DNA from: Bacteriovoracia bacterium
GTDB lineage: Bacteria > Bdellovibrionota > Bacteriovoracia > Bacteriovoracales > Bacteriovoracaceae
Length of the DNA stretch: 64,000 bases
Assembly (NCBI GenBank): GCA_030431635.1
Contig: JAUIIL010000006.1
Span: forward strand, 124,001-188,000
Direction of reading: 5' to 3'
Numbering within the stretch: position 1 is the first letter of the stretch; each line of letters starts with the position of its first letter. The position numbers and the translations under genes are program-made. This document shows positions 24,889 to 33,083 of this stretch, piece by piece. The notes beneath the pieces are model-generated. The model was not told the DNA's origin, made no database searches, and saw nothing but the letters and a program-made list of their open reading frames with translations.

Positions 24889-25365
24889 ATGATTAATCTT
24901 AATCTTACCCAAATTGATCAAAACTTAAATGATGGTTCTTTCACTCACTTTGTTAGACTCGATGAGATATTTATAGGATCGGCCATTGAGAGTGAAAAAC
25001 AAGTAAAATTACTCAAAAACTTTCATGTAACAAGGGCGATTAATATTAAGAATGAATCAGAAGTCGAGTTTGATGAGAAAAAGGCCATTGAGTCAGCTGG
25101 AATTGAATACATTAACTTTCCTATTAGTTCCCCGAGCGAATTGACTTTAGAGAAGTACCAAGAGTTTAAAAATATTTTAGAGAAGAATACTGGTAGAGTT
25201 TTTATTTTTTGTCTATCAGGGAACAGAGTGGGTGCCTTCATCTCTCTTTATTTGGCCTTAGTCTGCGGCCATCCTAAGAAGAGGGCCCTAGAAGTAGGAA
25301 AAAAGATAGGACTTACAAGCCAAGCCCTTATTGAGCAAGTTTGTAAGGTCCTTGAAGTGGCTTAA
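24889..25365 (+). CDS. DUF442 phosphatase/rhodanese-like protein
   Basis: 158 residues. The start is the ATG at 24889, five bases after GGGAG; a TTG at 24877 lies within that site. The fold is the Blh N-terminal type (DUF442, dual-specificity-phosphatase-like): IFIGSAI, VTRAINIKNESE, and the active loop FCLSGNRVGA with Cys108 and Arg113, a CXXGXR spacing as in rhodaneses. In other bacteria this domain is fused to the persulfide dioxygenase, so a sulfur-transfer role next to it is well supported by context. Confidence 0.88.
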   Translation: MINLNLTQIDQNLNDGSFTHFVRLDEIFIGSAIESEKQVKLLKNFHVTRAINIKNESEVEFDEKKAIESAGIEYINFPISSPSELTLEKYQEFKNILEKNTGRVFIFCLSGNRVGAFISLYLALVCGHPKKRALEVGKKIGLTSQALIEQVCKVLEVA

Positions 25366-25413
25366 TTCTTCCAGTTAGGTTTAAACTAACTATCAAGGTA
25401 AACAAAACGATTT

Positions 25414-25441
25414 TTAACTTACCGGTTTCATGGTGGATAAT
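25414..25441 (+). promoter_or_regulatory. Promoter of SET-domain gene pair
   Basis: -35-like TTAACT (25414-25419) and -10-like GATAAT (25436-25441), 16 bases apart. The expected start near 25448 leaves a short leader with AGGAGG before the ATG at 25470, which argues against the upstream ATG at 25449. Confidence 0.5.
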
Positions 25442-25469
25442 AGGACCAATGAGCAGGAGGTTAAGTCCC

Positions 25470-25946
25470 ATGCTTCTTGTAAAAACGAAATTGGCACCAT
25501 CACTCGTTCATGGTATCGGTTTATTCGCAGATCAGGATATTAAAAAGGGTGATCTCATTTGGGAGTTCGATCACATCTCTGTCGAAGTTTTTTCTCCTGA
25601 GGAGTTTTGCGATTTATGTGATGAGATTCCTCTCATTGGTATCCAAGAACTGACGAATTATTCTTATATTAAAGACAGTCAAATTTATTATGTTTGTGAT
25701 AACGCCCGCTTTATTAACCATGGACTAGAGCCCAACATTGCTTTTATCAACCATCGTTATGAAGCGGCGACTCGAGATATTAAGAAGGGTGAGGAGTTAA
25801 TTGAAAATTATTTAAGTTCATATGATGCAAATGATTTTTTTCAGTATAGTGATTTACTTCAAGTAGAGAATAAAGATCTACTTGTTAATTACCTAAGGAT
25901 GATTTGTGTTGACAGTAAAAACATATCTCGGAAAGTCTTTGGTTAG
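25470..25946 (+). CDS. SET-domain protein (putative lysine methyltransferase) 1
   Basis: 158 residues, essentially one SET domain: GIGLFADQDIKKGDLIWEFD near the start, DNARFINHGLEPNIAF (the NHXXXPN-type SAM/knot motif) in the middle and KKGEELIENYL at the end with the catalytic tyrosine. The ATG at 25470 follows AGGAGG at nine bases and aligns with the start of its paralogue. SET enzymes methylate protein lysines; bacterial targets are mostly unknown. The downstream paralogue overlaps it by 41 bases, so this is a tandem duplication. Confidence 0.88.
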   Translation: MLLVKTKLAPSLVHGIGLFADQDIKKGDLIWEFDHISVEVFSPEEFCDLCDEIPLIGIQELTNYSYIKDSQIYYVCDNARFINHGLEPNIAFINHRYEAATRDIKKGEELIENYLSSYDANDFFQYSDLLQVENKDLLVNYLRMICVDSKNISRKVFG

Positions 25947-26304
25947 TGGTATTGGACTTTTTGCGGGAGAAGATATTTCTCGAGGAAAGATCATCTGGGA
26001 ATACTTTCCCATGATTGATATTACCTACACTCAAGAAGAATGGGAGAATCTTAAAGAAAGTCTGAGTTCAGAGAGTTTTTCTGTTGTGAATAGATATAGT
26101 TATAAAGAAAATAATCTTTATATTTTGTGTACGGATAATGCGCAATTCATGAATCATAGTGTTCAAAAAGTCAATGTCGCTAATACAGATGATTTAAAGT
26201 CAATGTTTGCCACTCGAAGTATCAAAAAAGGAGAAGAGCTTCTTTGTAACTATTTTGAGTACTCAGATAAAGATGATTTTCATGTTAAAAAACTCAAAGA
26301 CTAG
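25906..26304 (+). CDS. SET-domain protein (putative lysine methyltransferase) 2
   Basis: 132 residues, a shorter diverged copy of the preceding SET protein: GIGLFAGEDISRGKIIWEYF, DNAQFMNHSVQKVNVA and KKGEELLCNYFEYS. The conserved Asn-His of the knot and the final tyrosine remain, but the proline of the PN pair is lost. The start is a GTG with AAGGA seven bases upstream, 41 bases inside the first SET gene. Its tail overlaps the convergent phosphatase gene. Confidence 0.85.
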   Translation: MLTVKTYLGKSLVSGIGLFAGEDISRGKIIWEYFPMIDITYTQEEWENLKESLSSESFSVVNRYSYKENNLYILCTDNAQFMNHSVQKVNVANTDDLKSMFATRSIKKGEELLCNYFEYSDKDDFHVKKLKD

Positions 26305-27172
26305 AGAGCTTTTTATATTTAGGAATCATTTCTAAAAGATCTTCAGAAGTGGCATAGATAATCCCTTTGTGATTCATAAAAGTTGAATGACTCTGATTAA
26401 GGGCAAGAGGGTTGTAGTAAAAGTCGCTATTAAATCCACCAGCTTCTTGTTGAATGATTGAACTTGCAGCAAAGTCCCAAAGGCTACCTCCTCCTTGTAC
26501 TTTTTTGGGATATTTATAGTATAAAGCAGGTCCCATCTCAATGGTACTGATTCCGTTCATAACTGCGCCACCAAGGTGATGGAGTCGAACTCCTTCAAGT
26601 CCTCTCTCGTGAGCTTTTTTTTCAAGAAATTTAATATCCTCTTGAAACTGAGGATGCTTGGTATAACTTTGATCGTAAAGCAGTGTTAAAAAATGGCCTT
26701 CTCTTTTTTTTAAAAATTCTTGGTTCTTGAATGAGCCATGGCCTTTAAGAGCATGGTATAGAGTATTGCTTCGTGGATTGAAAACGGCCCCAATGATAGG
26801 GATCCCATCTTTTCTCACCAGAGCAATAGAGCAGCTATACCCGTCTTCATCTTGACTAAAGCAAAGTGTTCCATCAAGAGGGTCAATACACCAAAAATAT
26901 TCGTTTTGAAAACGAGTACTATCATCTTCATTTTCTTCGGCCAAAAGACCAAGATGATATTTTGAACAGCTTGGAGTTAGTTCTTGAAGAATAATCTCTT
27001 GTGCTTGTAAGTCAACTTCAGTGACCACACATGAAGCAATATTCTCTCCGCCTATTTTTTCTTGAGTTGCTATTTTTTTTCCTTGTTTTGATGCGATATA
27101 GCTCCCAGCTTTCGTCGCTGCACTTTTCGCTAATTCGTAAAGTCTTTTGAGTTCTTCTTCTACAAGTGGCAT
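26294..27172 (-). CDS. Inositol-monophosphatase-family phosphatase (CysQ-like)
   Basis: 292 residues with the metal motifs of the IMPase/FIG family: LAEENED (Glu79-Glu80), CIDPLDGTLCF (Asp97, Asp100) and the C-terminal SLWDFAAS. Family members hydrolyse inositol phosphates, fructose 1,6-bisphosphate or 3'-phosphoadenosine phosphates; the CysQ group is the closest guess but not certain. It overlaps the kinase gene upstream by 13 bases, so the two are co-translated. Confidence 0.88.
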   Translation of the reverse strand: MPLVEEELKRLYELAKSAATKAGSYIASKQGKKIATQEKIGGENIASCVVTEVDLQAQEIILQELTPSCSKYHLGLLAEENEDDSTRFQNEYFWCIDPLDGTLCFSQDEDGYSCSIALVRKDGIPIIGAVFNPRSNTLYHALKGHGSFKNQEFLKKREGHFLTLLYDQSYTKHPQFQEDIKFLEKKAHERGLEGVRLHHLGGAVMNGISTIEMGPALYYKYPKKVQGGGSLWDFAASSIIQQEAGGFNSDFYYNPLALNQSHSTFMNHKGIIYATSEDLLEMIPKYKKLSSL

Positions 27173-28116
27173 TTTATAACCTCATTTTTCATTTTCTCTG
27201 AGTATTGATGCAATTTGGGATGTTCTGGAGACCAGCCTTGAAGAAAACGGTAAAAATCACACCAAGCATAAGGATAGAGTAGACGCCAGTCTTCTTCTAA
27301 TTGATCAAATTGAGAAACGTTGAATTCATTCATGGCCAGTTTTAAAAAAGAAAAATAAGAATTAAGGGCCCATGGCTCGTTTTGAAAGAGTTCTTTCTCT
27401 GTATAAACACTACTTAAAAAATAGGCAAGATCTTTTACTCCAACCCCTTTCCCAACATATTGAAAGTCAACAGCACTAGCTTCGGTCTCATTAATGAGAA
27501 AATTCGCTTTCTTGGCATCACCATGAACAAGAGTTTGAAAAGGCGAGTCTTTTAATTTTTGATCAATAATAGGAGCTATTTTTTTTAACTCCATATCTTT
27601 TAGAGCATCAAATTCATCTGGGCGTGTATCGAGATGCCAATAAGTCCCTGTTTCCCATAAATGAGGAGCTTCGTGGTGGAGGTAAAAAGCATGAAAATAA
27701 GCAAGCCATTTCAAGCAAAGATTAATTTTTTGTTTTGAGTTGATTTCAAAAGGAGAGAATTGAAATGACTTAAGATCTTCAAGAATGAGGCAGTAAGTAT
27801 TGTCAGTGACTTCAGAGTGAATGAATTGTGGTGTTCGAGCATTGGGTATCGTCGTATTATGTTTTTGGTACCAGTTTCTTTCAACTTGATAAGATTTTAT
27901 CTTTCTTTGATGAGAATTTACTGTATTCCATCCATAAGGATGCAAATAGGTATTCTTAGAAGGTGGTTGGATGATTTTTATAATGAAAGATGTTTTATCG
28001 GTATAGATTCGAATAATTTTTCCATAACCACTCCATAAAGATTGAAGGATATCATAACTCTTTATTTGTACAGATTGAGTTGTTTTAAGCAGTATTTCTT
28101 GTATTTTATGATCCAT
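27160..28116 (-). CDS. CHK/ecdysteroid-kinase-like phosphotransferase
   Basis: 318 residues, aminoglycoside/choline kinase fold: hinge segment CLILEDLKSFQF, catalytic LVHGDAKKANFL (HGDXXXXN) and metal-binding AVDFQYVGKGVGVKDLAYFL, the pattern of the CHK or EcKL family also found in bacteria. It would phosphorylate an alcohol-bearing small molecule. The phosphatase that overlaps its 3' end suggests a paired kinase and phosphatase on related substrates, which is speculative. Confidence 0.82.
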   Translation of the reverse strand: MDHKIQEILLKTTQSVQIKSYDILQSLWSGYGKIIRIYTDKTSFIIKIIQPPSKNTYLHPYGWNTVNSHQRKIKSYQVERNWYQKHNTTIPNARTPQFIHSEVTDNTYCLILEDLKSFQFSPFEINSKQKINLCLKWLAYFHAFYLHHEAPHLWETGTYWHLDTRPDEFDALKDMELKKIAPIIDQKLKDSPFQTLVHGDAKKANFLINETEASAVDFQYVGKGVGVKDLAYFLSSVYTEKELFQNEPWALNSYFSFLKLAMNEFNVSQFDQLEEDWRLLYPYAWCDFYRFLQGWSPEHPKLHQYSEKMKNEVIKCHL

Positions 28117-28178
28117 CGGAATAGATTATAAACAACAGAGGTACTGATATGGAAGATAAATTTTAGTTAGAAGAGGAT

Positions 28179-28712
28179 CTAGAGAATTGATAGTGTTAAT
28201 CCTGTTGAGCCTTGAGCGCATTGATAACTGCCTTCCCATTTACCACTAATGGGTGAGCTTCCTTGAGAAGAAGTTCTTCTTAAAGTAAATTCCTGACAAC
28301 TTTGAAATTCAATTCTACCTGTAAACGTTTTTTCACTTGGACCAATTTTTCCTGAGAGGGGAACCATGTCATAGTGTTGAGGTTTTTCTATCCAACCGAC
28401 ACCACCTAGCTTCAAGGCACCCGTCTGTTTGTCATAAGTACCTTGCATTAAGTACTTCCCATCTGGAATATTGGGATTTGATTGAGTTCTATAAAAATGA
28501 AACTCGGCCTCAACTAAAAATTTTGTTTGTTGTGTACTCTTTTGTGTGACAGGAGTTGTTATTTCCTTTTTCTTCATTTCTTCTTTCACCGCCTGTGGGG
28601 CTTTTTGTTGCATGAGAGAGACAAAGATCATAACAAACAGAAGATCAAGTAGTGAAGTAAGTTGAACTACTGTTTTTTTAGGTCGTCTATAAAATGAAGA
28701 GTCGTGATTCAA
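28179..28712 (-). CDS. ExbD-like protein with unusual periplasmic domain
   Basis: 177 residues. The N-terminus is ExbD-like: short basic cytoplasmic tail and one helix with the key Asp23 (LTSLLDLLFVMIFVSLM). The periplasmic part is not the normal ExbD domain. From about residue 65 it is a beta-rich module (YLMQGTYDKQTGALKLGG, FTGRIEFQSCQEFTLRR) ending in GKWEGSYQCAQGSTGLTL, resembling a lipocalin-type barrel with a Cys pair. It lies eight bases after an ExbB-like gene, with which it would form a proton-driven stator-type complex. Confidence 0.8.
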   Translation of the reverse strand: MNHDSSFYRRPKKTVVQLTSLLDLLFVMIFVSLMQQKAPQAVKEEMKKKEITTPVTQKSTQQTKFLVEAEFHFYRTQSNPNIPDGKYLMQGTYDKQTGALKLGGVGWIEKPQHYDMVPLSGKIGPSEKTFTGRIEFQSCQEFTLRRTSSQGSSPISGKWEGSYQCAQGSTGLTLSIL

Positions 28713-28720
28713 AAAGCCAC

Positions 28721-29344
28721 CTATTTGGGAATATTAATTCTTGAAACTAATTGTTTATAATACAAACTTTCTGAAATAATCCTTTCGATTTTAGGTTGAA
28801 AGGTACTTTCAATGACCATAAAAACAATGGAAAAGGTTATACCTAAGATTGTCGTATCCATGGCCAGAACAAAGGCGCTTGAAAGAGAAGAAACATCAAT
28901 AGCTCCGTTATTAAAAGCAGTTTGAGCAATGGCCAAAATTGTTCCAAGGATTCCAAGTAAAGGAAATATTTGAACAAGGGTAGAGATAACACTAGCAAAA
29001 ATTTCAATTTTGTAGTGACGACTATAGAAAGGCCTGCGACTAATTGTATTGGCATTCTTGGCAAATTCAACTCGATAATCTTCATTGGCCGATATTTTGT
29101 GATTAATAAAATCTAAAGCAGCTTGAATTCTTTCATGTACATTTTGATCGGAGTCGTAATCAGGAGCATCTTTAAATCCTTTTAGTAAATTATCACTTAC
29201 ATCTACAAGAATATTCTCGTGCTTTTTCATAAGAAGAAAAATAGAAACGACCAAATAAGTTTCTATTGCGGCAAAACAATAGATAATGGCAAAAATATTA
29301 TTTGAGATGAAAGTAAAAAGATTCTGAATGAGTGATGAATCCAC
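28721..29344 (-). CDS. ExbB/TolQ/MotA-family proton channel
   Basis: 207 residues with an N-terminal helix (about 15-37), a cytoplasmic loop, and two C-terminal helices. The conserved region is ISTLVQIFPLLGILGTILA with LSSAFVLAMDTTILGITFSIVF, the ExbB/TolQ signature. Its partner is the ExbD-like gene that follows. No TonB or TolB gene is near, so the force produced may act on something specific to the unusual periplasmic module. Confidence 0.88.
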   Translation of the reverse strand: MDSSLIQNLFTFISNNIFAIIYCFAAIETYLVVSIFLLMKKHENILVDVSDNLLKGFKDAPDYDSDQNVHERIQAALDFINHKISANEDYRVEFAKNANTISRRPFYSRHYKIEIFASVISTLVQIFPLLGILGTILAIAQTAFNNGAIDVSSLSSAFVLAMDTTILGITFSIVFMVIESTFQPKIERIISESLYYKQLVSRINIPK

Positions 29345-29438
29345 ATGAGCTCCCTAAAACTTAATAATATTATTATTTTAATGTGAACAAAGGTTTGAGT
29401 CTAACCTGAGCAAAAATATTCACAAAGGGGGGAGTTTT

Positions 29439-29813
29439 TTACTCGGCCATAATGAATTCTTTCTGATCGTAGATAAAATCAAGCAATTCATCATAGTCAA
29501 TAGGTTTAGTGAAAACTTTTTTTATTGAAGAGTTTTGTAGCATTTTTTGATCAACGTCGCGATAATGTCCAGTGATCATAAAAATGTGGGCAGGGTAGTT
29601 TTCTTTCTTAAGCCTTTCAGCTAGTTCAACTCCATCCATTCGTGGCATTCTTCCATCAGTGAAAATAAGGTCAATTTGATTTTCTTTGCAAATCTCATAG
29701 GCTTCAATTCCATCCCGAGCAGTAAAAACAACTACATCAGAAAATGCTTCATTAACTTCTTCAACATAGAGATCAAGAAGTCCTATTTCATCATCAGCAA
29801 ATAATATCTTCAT
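29439..29813 (-). CDS. Single-domain response regulator
   Basis: 124 residues, one receiver domain: acidic pocket FADDE (7-9), phospho-acceptor Asp53 in FTDGRMPRMDG, Thr in MITGHY and Lys in FTKPIDYDELLD. No output domain. Its start overlaps the histidine-kinase gene by 20 bases, so the kinase is its cognate partner. Confidence 0.93.
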   Translation of the reverse strand: MKILFADDEIGLLDLYVEEVNEAFSDVVVFTARDGIEAYEICKENQIDLIFTDGRMPRMDGVELAERLKKENYPAHIFMITGHYRDVDQKMLQNSSIKKVFTKPIDYDELLDFIYDQKEFIMAE

Positions 29814-31350
29814 CCGATTGCCTTTTAAATTTAAGTTGGAATCTTACCATTGAGTCTTGGGTAAGAACCAAGTCGGCTCCCATATCCTGAGCAAGTCTTT
29901 TGCTTAGAGATAGACCAAGACCGGTACCTCTTCCAACTTCCTTTGTTGTAAATAAAGGATCAAAAATTTTATCCTTTATTTCATCGGAAATTTTAGGCCC
30001 GTTATTAGCAATTTCGACAATATTATAGTTATCTGATTGAAAAAAGTTAATTTCCAACTTTTTTGCTTCAGTTTCTTCTAGTGCATCAATCGCATTAGAA
30101 ATGATATTGCTTACAATTTGAAAGAAGGAGATTTCATTAATTAAAATAGAAGTGTTGTTCTCAACATCATTGAAATTATTTTTGATCTCAACACTATTAT
30201 TTTCTAGTCTTTTATTAAAAAGTGAGAGAATTCTTTCTATGATTTGAACAGGGTTATAGTGGTTTTTATCTTCAATGCTTCCTCTTGATAGTCTTTTGAG
30301 GTTTTCAACAATTAAAAAAATGTTATTAACGGTTTCATTGATGGTTTTGATTGCTTCTTCTGCAGCTTGGTTTTCTTGAGAGTCAAGTTTCCTTAAAACT
30401 CTCTCAAACCTCCTTGTATTACCTTTAATAATTTGCAAGGGAGTATTGATTTCATGAGCAATTCCTCCGGCCAGTTCTCCTAAAGAGACTAGTTTTGACG
30501 TAGCAATAGCTTCAGATTTTGAAACTTCTCTTTCTGTTACATCAGTGAAGTAAACAAAAAGAGAATCCATATGAGGTTTTCTGTAATAAATGACTCTATA
30601 GTAGCGATTTAGCTTAGGGTTATACTCAGGATCAATAGTAAGGGTTTTGCTTTGTTCGTAGGCTTTTTTGGCCCTCTCAAAATGACCATTCTCCATGACT
30701 TCAGGAAAGGAAGTGATAATAGAATTAGTAATGAGTTCTTCTTCGCTATTAAGACCGGCTTCAATATGAGGTTCTCCAAAAACGACACTATTAGAAAAAT
30801 CGATTAACTCATTAGAGTCATTAAATATAGGATGATATTTTACAACTGCACCTTGATGCCCTTCTAAAATAGTGTGAAGAATATTGTTTTGGTTTTCAAT
30901 AACCTTTGTTCTCTCTTTTACATTCTCTTCAAGATTTTTATTGAGCTCACTTAATTTATTAATGACTTTTTGATGTTCGTAAGGAGAAGGAATTTTCAAA
31001 AGTATAGGAACAAGTTTAAACAGGATAATGGCCGTCAAAACACTCACAATGGCCGTAATTATTTTAAAAACCATTTCAATGGTGTACTCGGAGTACCAGT
31101 AATTAATAGCTGAAATGAGATGAGTTACACCACAGGCCAAAATAAAAAGGATGAACAAGACAAAGACAATTTTGGTTTCCTTATCTATATCCTCTCTTTT
31201 CTTAAGAAAGGTAATAAGTCCAACCGGGATAGAAATATAAGATAGAAAAATAAGAAGATCTGAAATCACTATAGGATAGAGAATACCTGGTTCCCATAAT
31301 ATACAGTGCCCATGGGGCATAAATTGTGATGAATCAAAGTTAAATAGCAA
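29794..31350 (-). CDS. ETR1-type membrane histidine kinase (ethylene-receptor-like)
   Basis: 518 residues from a TTG start with a purine-rich ribosome binding site. The N-terminus (MPHGHCILWEPG, helices to about 118) is the ETR1-like sensor domain of bacteria and plants. The residues that bind Cu(I) and ethylene in plant ETR1 align: Asp31, Tyr38 (seven apart as D25/Y32), Cys73 and His77 in LACGVTH (four apart as C65/H69). A PAS-like linker (about 155-275) precedes a HisKA domain (His299 in GIAHEINTPLQ) and an HATPase domain (ISNAIDAL, IFDPLFTTKEVGRGTGLGLS). It overlaps the single-domain response regulator. Confidence 0.9.
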   Translation of the reverse strand: MLFNFDSSQFMPHGHCILWEPGILYPIVISDLLIFLSYISIPVGLITFLKKREDIDKETKIVFVLFILFILACGVTHLISAINYWYSEYTIEMVFKIITAIVSVLTAIILFKLVPILLKIPSPYEHQKVINKLSELNKNLEENVKERTKVIENQNNILHTILEGHQGAVVKYHPIFNDSNELIDFSNSVVFGEPHIEAGLNSEEELITNSIITSFPEVMENGHFERAKKAYEQSKTLTIDPEYNPKLNRYYRVIYYRKPHMDSLFVYFTDVTEREVSKSEAIATSKLVSLGELAGGIAHEINTPLQIIKGNTRRFERVLRKLDSQENQAAEEAIKTINETVNNIFLIVENLKRLSRGSIEDKNHYNPVQIIERILSLFNKRLENNSVEIKNNFNDVENNTSILINEISFFQIVSNIISNAIDALEETEAKKLEINFFQSDNYNIVEIANNGPKISDEIKDKIFDPLFTTKEVGRGTGLGLSLSKRLAQDMGADLVLTQDSMVRFQLKFKRQSDEDIIC

Positions 31351-31541
31351 TTCTCTCTTCCTCTGTGGACATTCTAGTTTATAAGGAGAAATTTACAAAT
31401 CAGAAAGCCTCTCTTTAGAGCGGGGTTAGAAAATTTTTACTTTTCTCTTTTACAGGTTTTTCACATGAAAAACGATAAGTATTTGTTTTTATAACTATTT
31501 AAACTGTTGACTAGTTGAATCCATTAAATATGATAGGCTCA

Positions 31542-31871
31542 ATGAACGAGCATACGTACTATTTGGTGACATACAGAAATCCAGAGAAGGTCAAAGAGTT
31601 AGAAACAATCTCTATCAAAGTTAAAGAGATCAAAGATTCAACTCTTGGGTTAGGTTTTATTTCTTTAAGTGGTTTTATTTTTGACTCTCAAAGCCTCATC
31701 GTAAGCCCGATTGAAGATAAACTAAAAGCTAAGTTTGAAAATACAAAAAGCCTTCATTTAAGTATTCATCATATCATCTCGATCGAGGAAGTTGGGACCC
31801 AGAATAAGGGATTAAAGTTTCGCAGCGACAAATCCAATTTGTATATACTCAGTCAGGATCCTCTTAACTAG
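31542..31871 (+). CDS. DUF1820-like protein
   Basis: 109 residues from the ATG at 31542, preferred over a TTG at 31515 and an ATG at 31530; none has a strong ribosome binding site. The pattern TYYLVTYRNPEKVKELE, LGFISLSGFIF, SLIVSPIEDKLKAKFE and HHIISIEEV resembles the DUF1820 family of small cytoplasmic proteins of unknown role. It is the first of a plus-strand series with arsenate reductase and YebC. Confidence 0.65.
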   Translation: MNEHTYYLVTYRNPEKVKELETISIKVKEIKDSTLGLGFISLSGFIFDSQSLIVSPIEDKLKAKFENTKSLHLSIHHIISIEEVGTQNKGLKFRSDKSNLYILSQDPLN

Positions 31872-31924
31872 AAAAATGTTTCAATAGTCTAGGACGGCTG
31901 TTAAATTTAGTGTATAAATAAGAC

Positions 31925-32341
31925 ATGAACGTTTTATTTTTGTGTACAGGCAATTCATGTCGCTCTCAAATGGCAGAGGGGTTTGCTAAGAAGATGTTAA
32001 GTGAAAAATTCTATGTTTACTCCGCAGGTGTACATAAACATGGAATTAACCCTTACGCTATTAGGGTAATGAAGGAAGAAGGAATAGATATTTCCAACCA
32101 GGAGTCAAAAACAACATCTGAACTACCAAAAGTGAAAATGGATTATGTGATTACTGTTTGCTCTGATGCTCAAGGGAGTTGTCCTTCATTTCCTGGTTCT
32201 CACAGTAAGCATCATACTTTTGAAGATCCACCTCAGCTTGCAAAAAATATTAGCGATGAAGAGAAAATTCTCTCTATTTATCGCCAAGTTCGTGATCAAA
32301 TAAAAGAAATGGTTGAAAACTTAAAACAAGAAATTGATTAA
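31925..32341 (+). CDS. arsC: Arsenate reductase, low-molecular-weight phosphatase type
   Basis: 138 residues. The phosphatase loop CTGNSCR (Cys7 to Arg13) and the redox cysteines Cys79 and Cys86 in VCSDAQGSCPSFPG match thioredoxin-coupled ArsC. It reduces arsenate to arsenite. No arsenite pump or ArsR lies beside it in this window. Confidence 0.92.
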   Translation: MNVLFLCTGNSCRSQMAEGFAKKMLSEKFYVYSAGVHKHGINPYAIRVMKEEGIDISNQESKTTSELPKVKMDYVITVCSDAQGSCPSFPGSHSKHHTFEDPPQLAKNISDEEKILSIYRQVRDQIKEMVENLKQEID

Positions 32342-32358
32342 ATTAGTGGAGTTTTTTT

Positions 32359-33069
32359 ATGGGAAGAAAGTCGGCCAAAATTGCAGCGAAAAAAGGGGCT
32401 GCAGATAAGGCGAAGAGTCGTATTTATGCTAAAGCCCTTCATGATGTTGCTGTCGCAATTAAAAATGGAGGAACTGATCCTGCCACTAATTTTTTGTTAA
32501 AAATAGCGCTCGATAGATGTCGAAAGTTTAATGTTCCAAAAGATAATATTGAAAGGGCCATTAAAAAGGGAGAGGGCTCTGATGGTGTTGGATATGAGGA
32601 TATTACTTATGAAGGGTATGGCCCAGGTGGAGTTGGTATTTTTGTTGAAGCTTCAACAGATAACGTGACAAGAACGGTTTCTAATGTCAGAAGCTATTTC
32701 AATAAAGTCGATGGTTCTCTAGGCAAGGACGGATGTCTACAGTTCATTTTTGAAAGAAAAGCTGTTTTCATTATCCCTAAAGGGGATCTTATCGAAGATG
32801 ATTTTACTCTGGAAATGATTGATGCTGGAGCTGAAGAAATAGAACTGGATGAGGAGCAATTTGAAGTTATAGGACCGATGGATTCTTTTGGTGATATTCA
32901 ATCTAAGCTTCAAGAGCTCTCGATTACTCCTGAAGAAGCAGGTTTAGAGAGAATCCCAACGACTACGAAATCATTGAGTGAGGACGAACTCGCTCAAAAT
33001 GAAAAACTTATCTCTCTTTTAGAAGATGATGAAGATGTAGTTAGTGTCTATCACAATATAGAATTTTAG
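32359..33069 (+). CDS. YebC/PmpR-family translation or transcription factor
   Basis: 236 residues with the full YebC pattern: start MGRKSAKIAAKKGAADKAKS, then PKDNIERAIKKGEG, YEGYGPGGVGIFVEASTDN and TRTVSNVRSYFNK. The family acts as a ribosome-associated factor easing proline stretches or as a DNA-binding regulator. It follows arsC by 17 bases with GGAG before the ATG. Confidence 0.94.
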   Translation: MGRKSAKIAAKKGAADKAKSRIYAKALHDVAVAIKNGGTDPATNFLLKIALDRCRKFNVPKDNIERAIKKGEGSDGVGYEDITYEGYGPGGVGIFVEASTDNVTRTVSNVRSYFNKVDGSLGKDGCLQFIFERKAVFIIPKGDLIEDDFTLEMIDAGAEEIELDEEQFEVIGPMDSFGDIQSKLQELSITPEEAGLERIPTTTKSLSEDELAQNEKLISLLEDDEDVVSVYHNIEF

Positions 33070-33083
33070 ACTAAGTAATAAAA

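Noticed and set aside
25373-25391. Imperfect palindrome AGTTAG...CTAACT after the sulfur operon
   Set aside because: No T run follows, so a terminator is not supported; an operator role has no partner in view.
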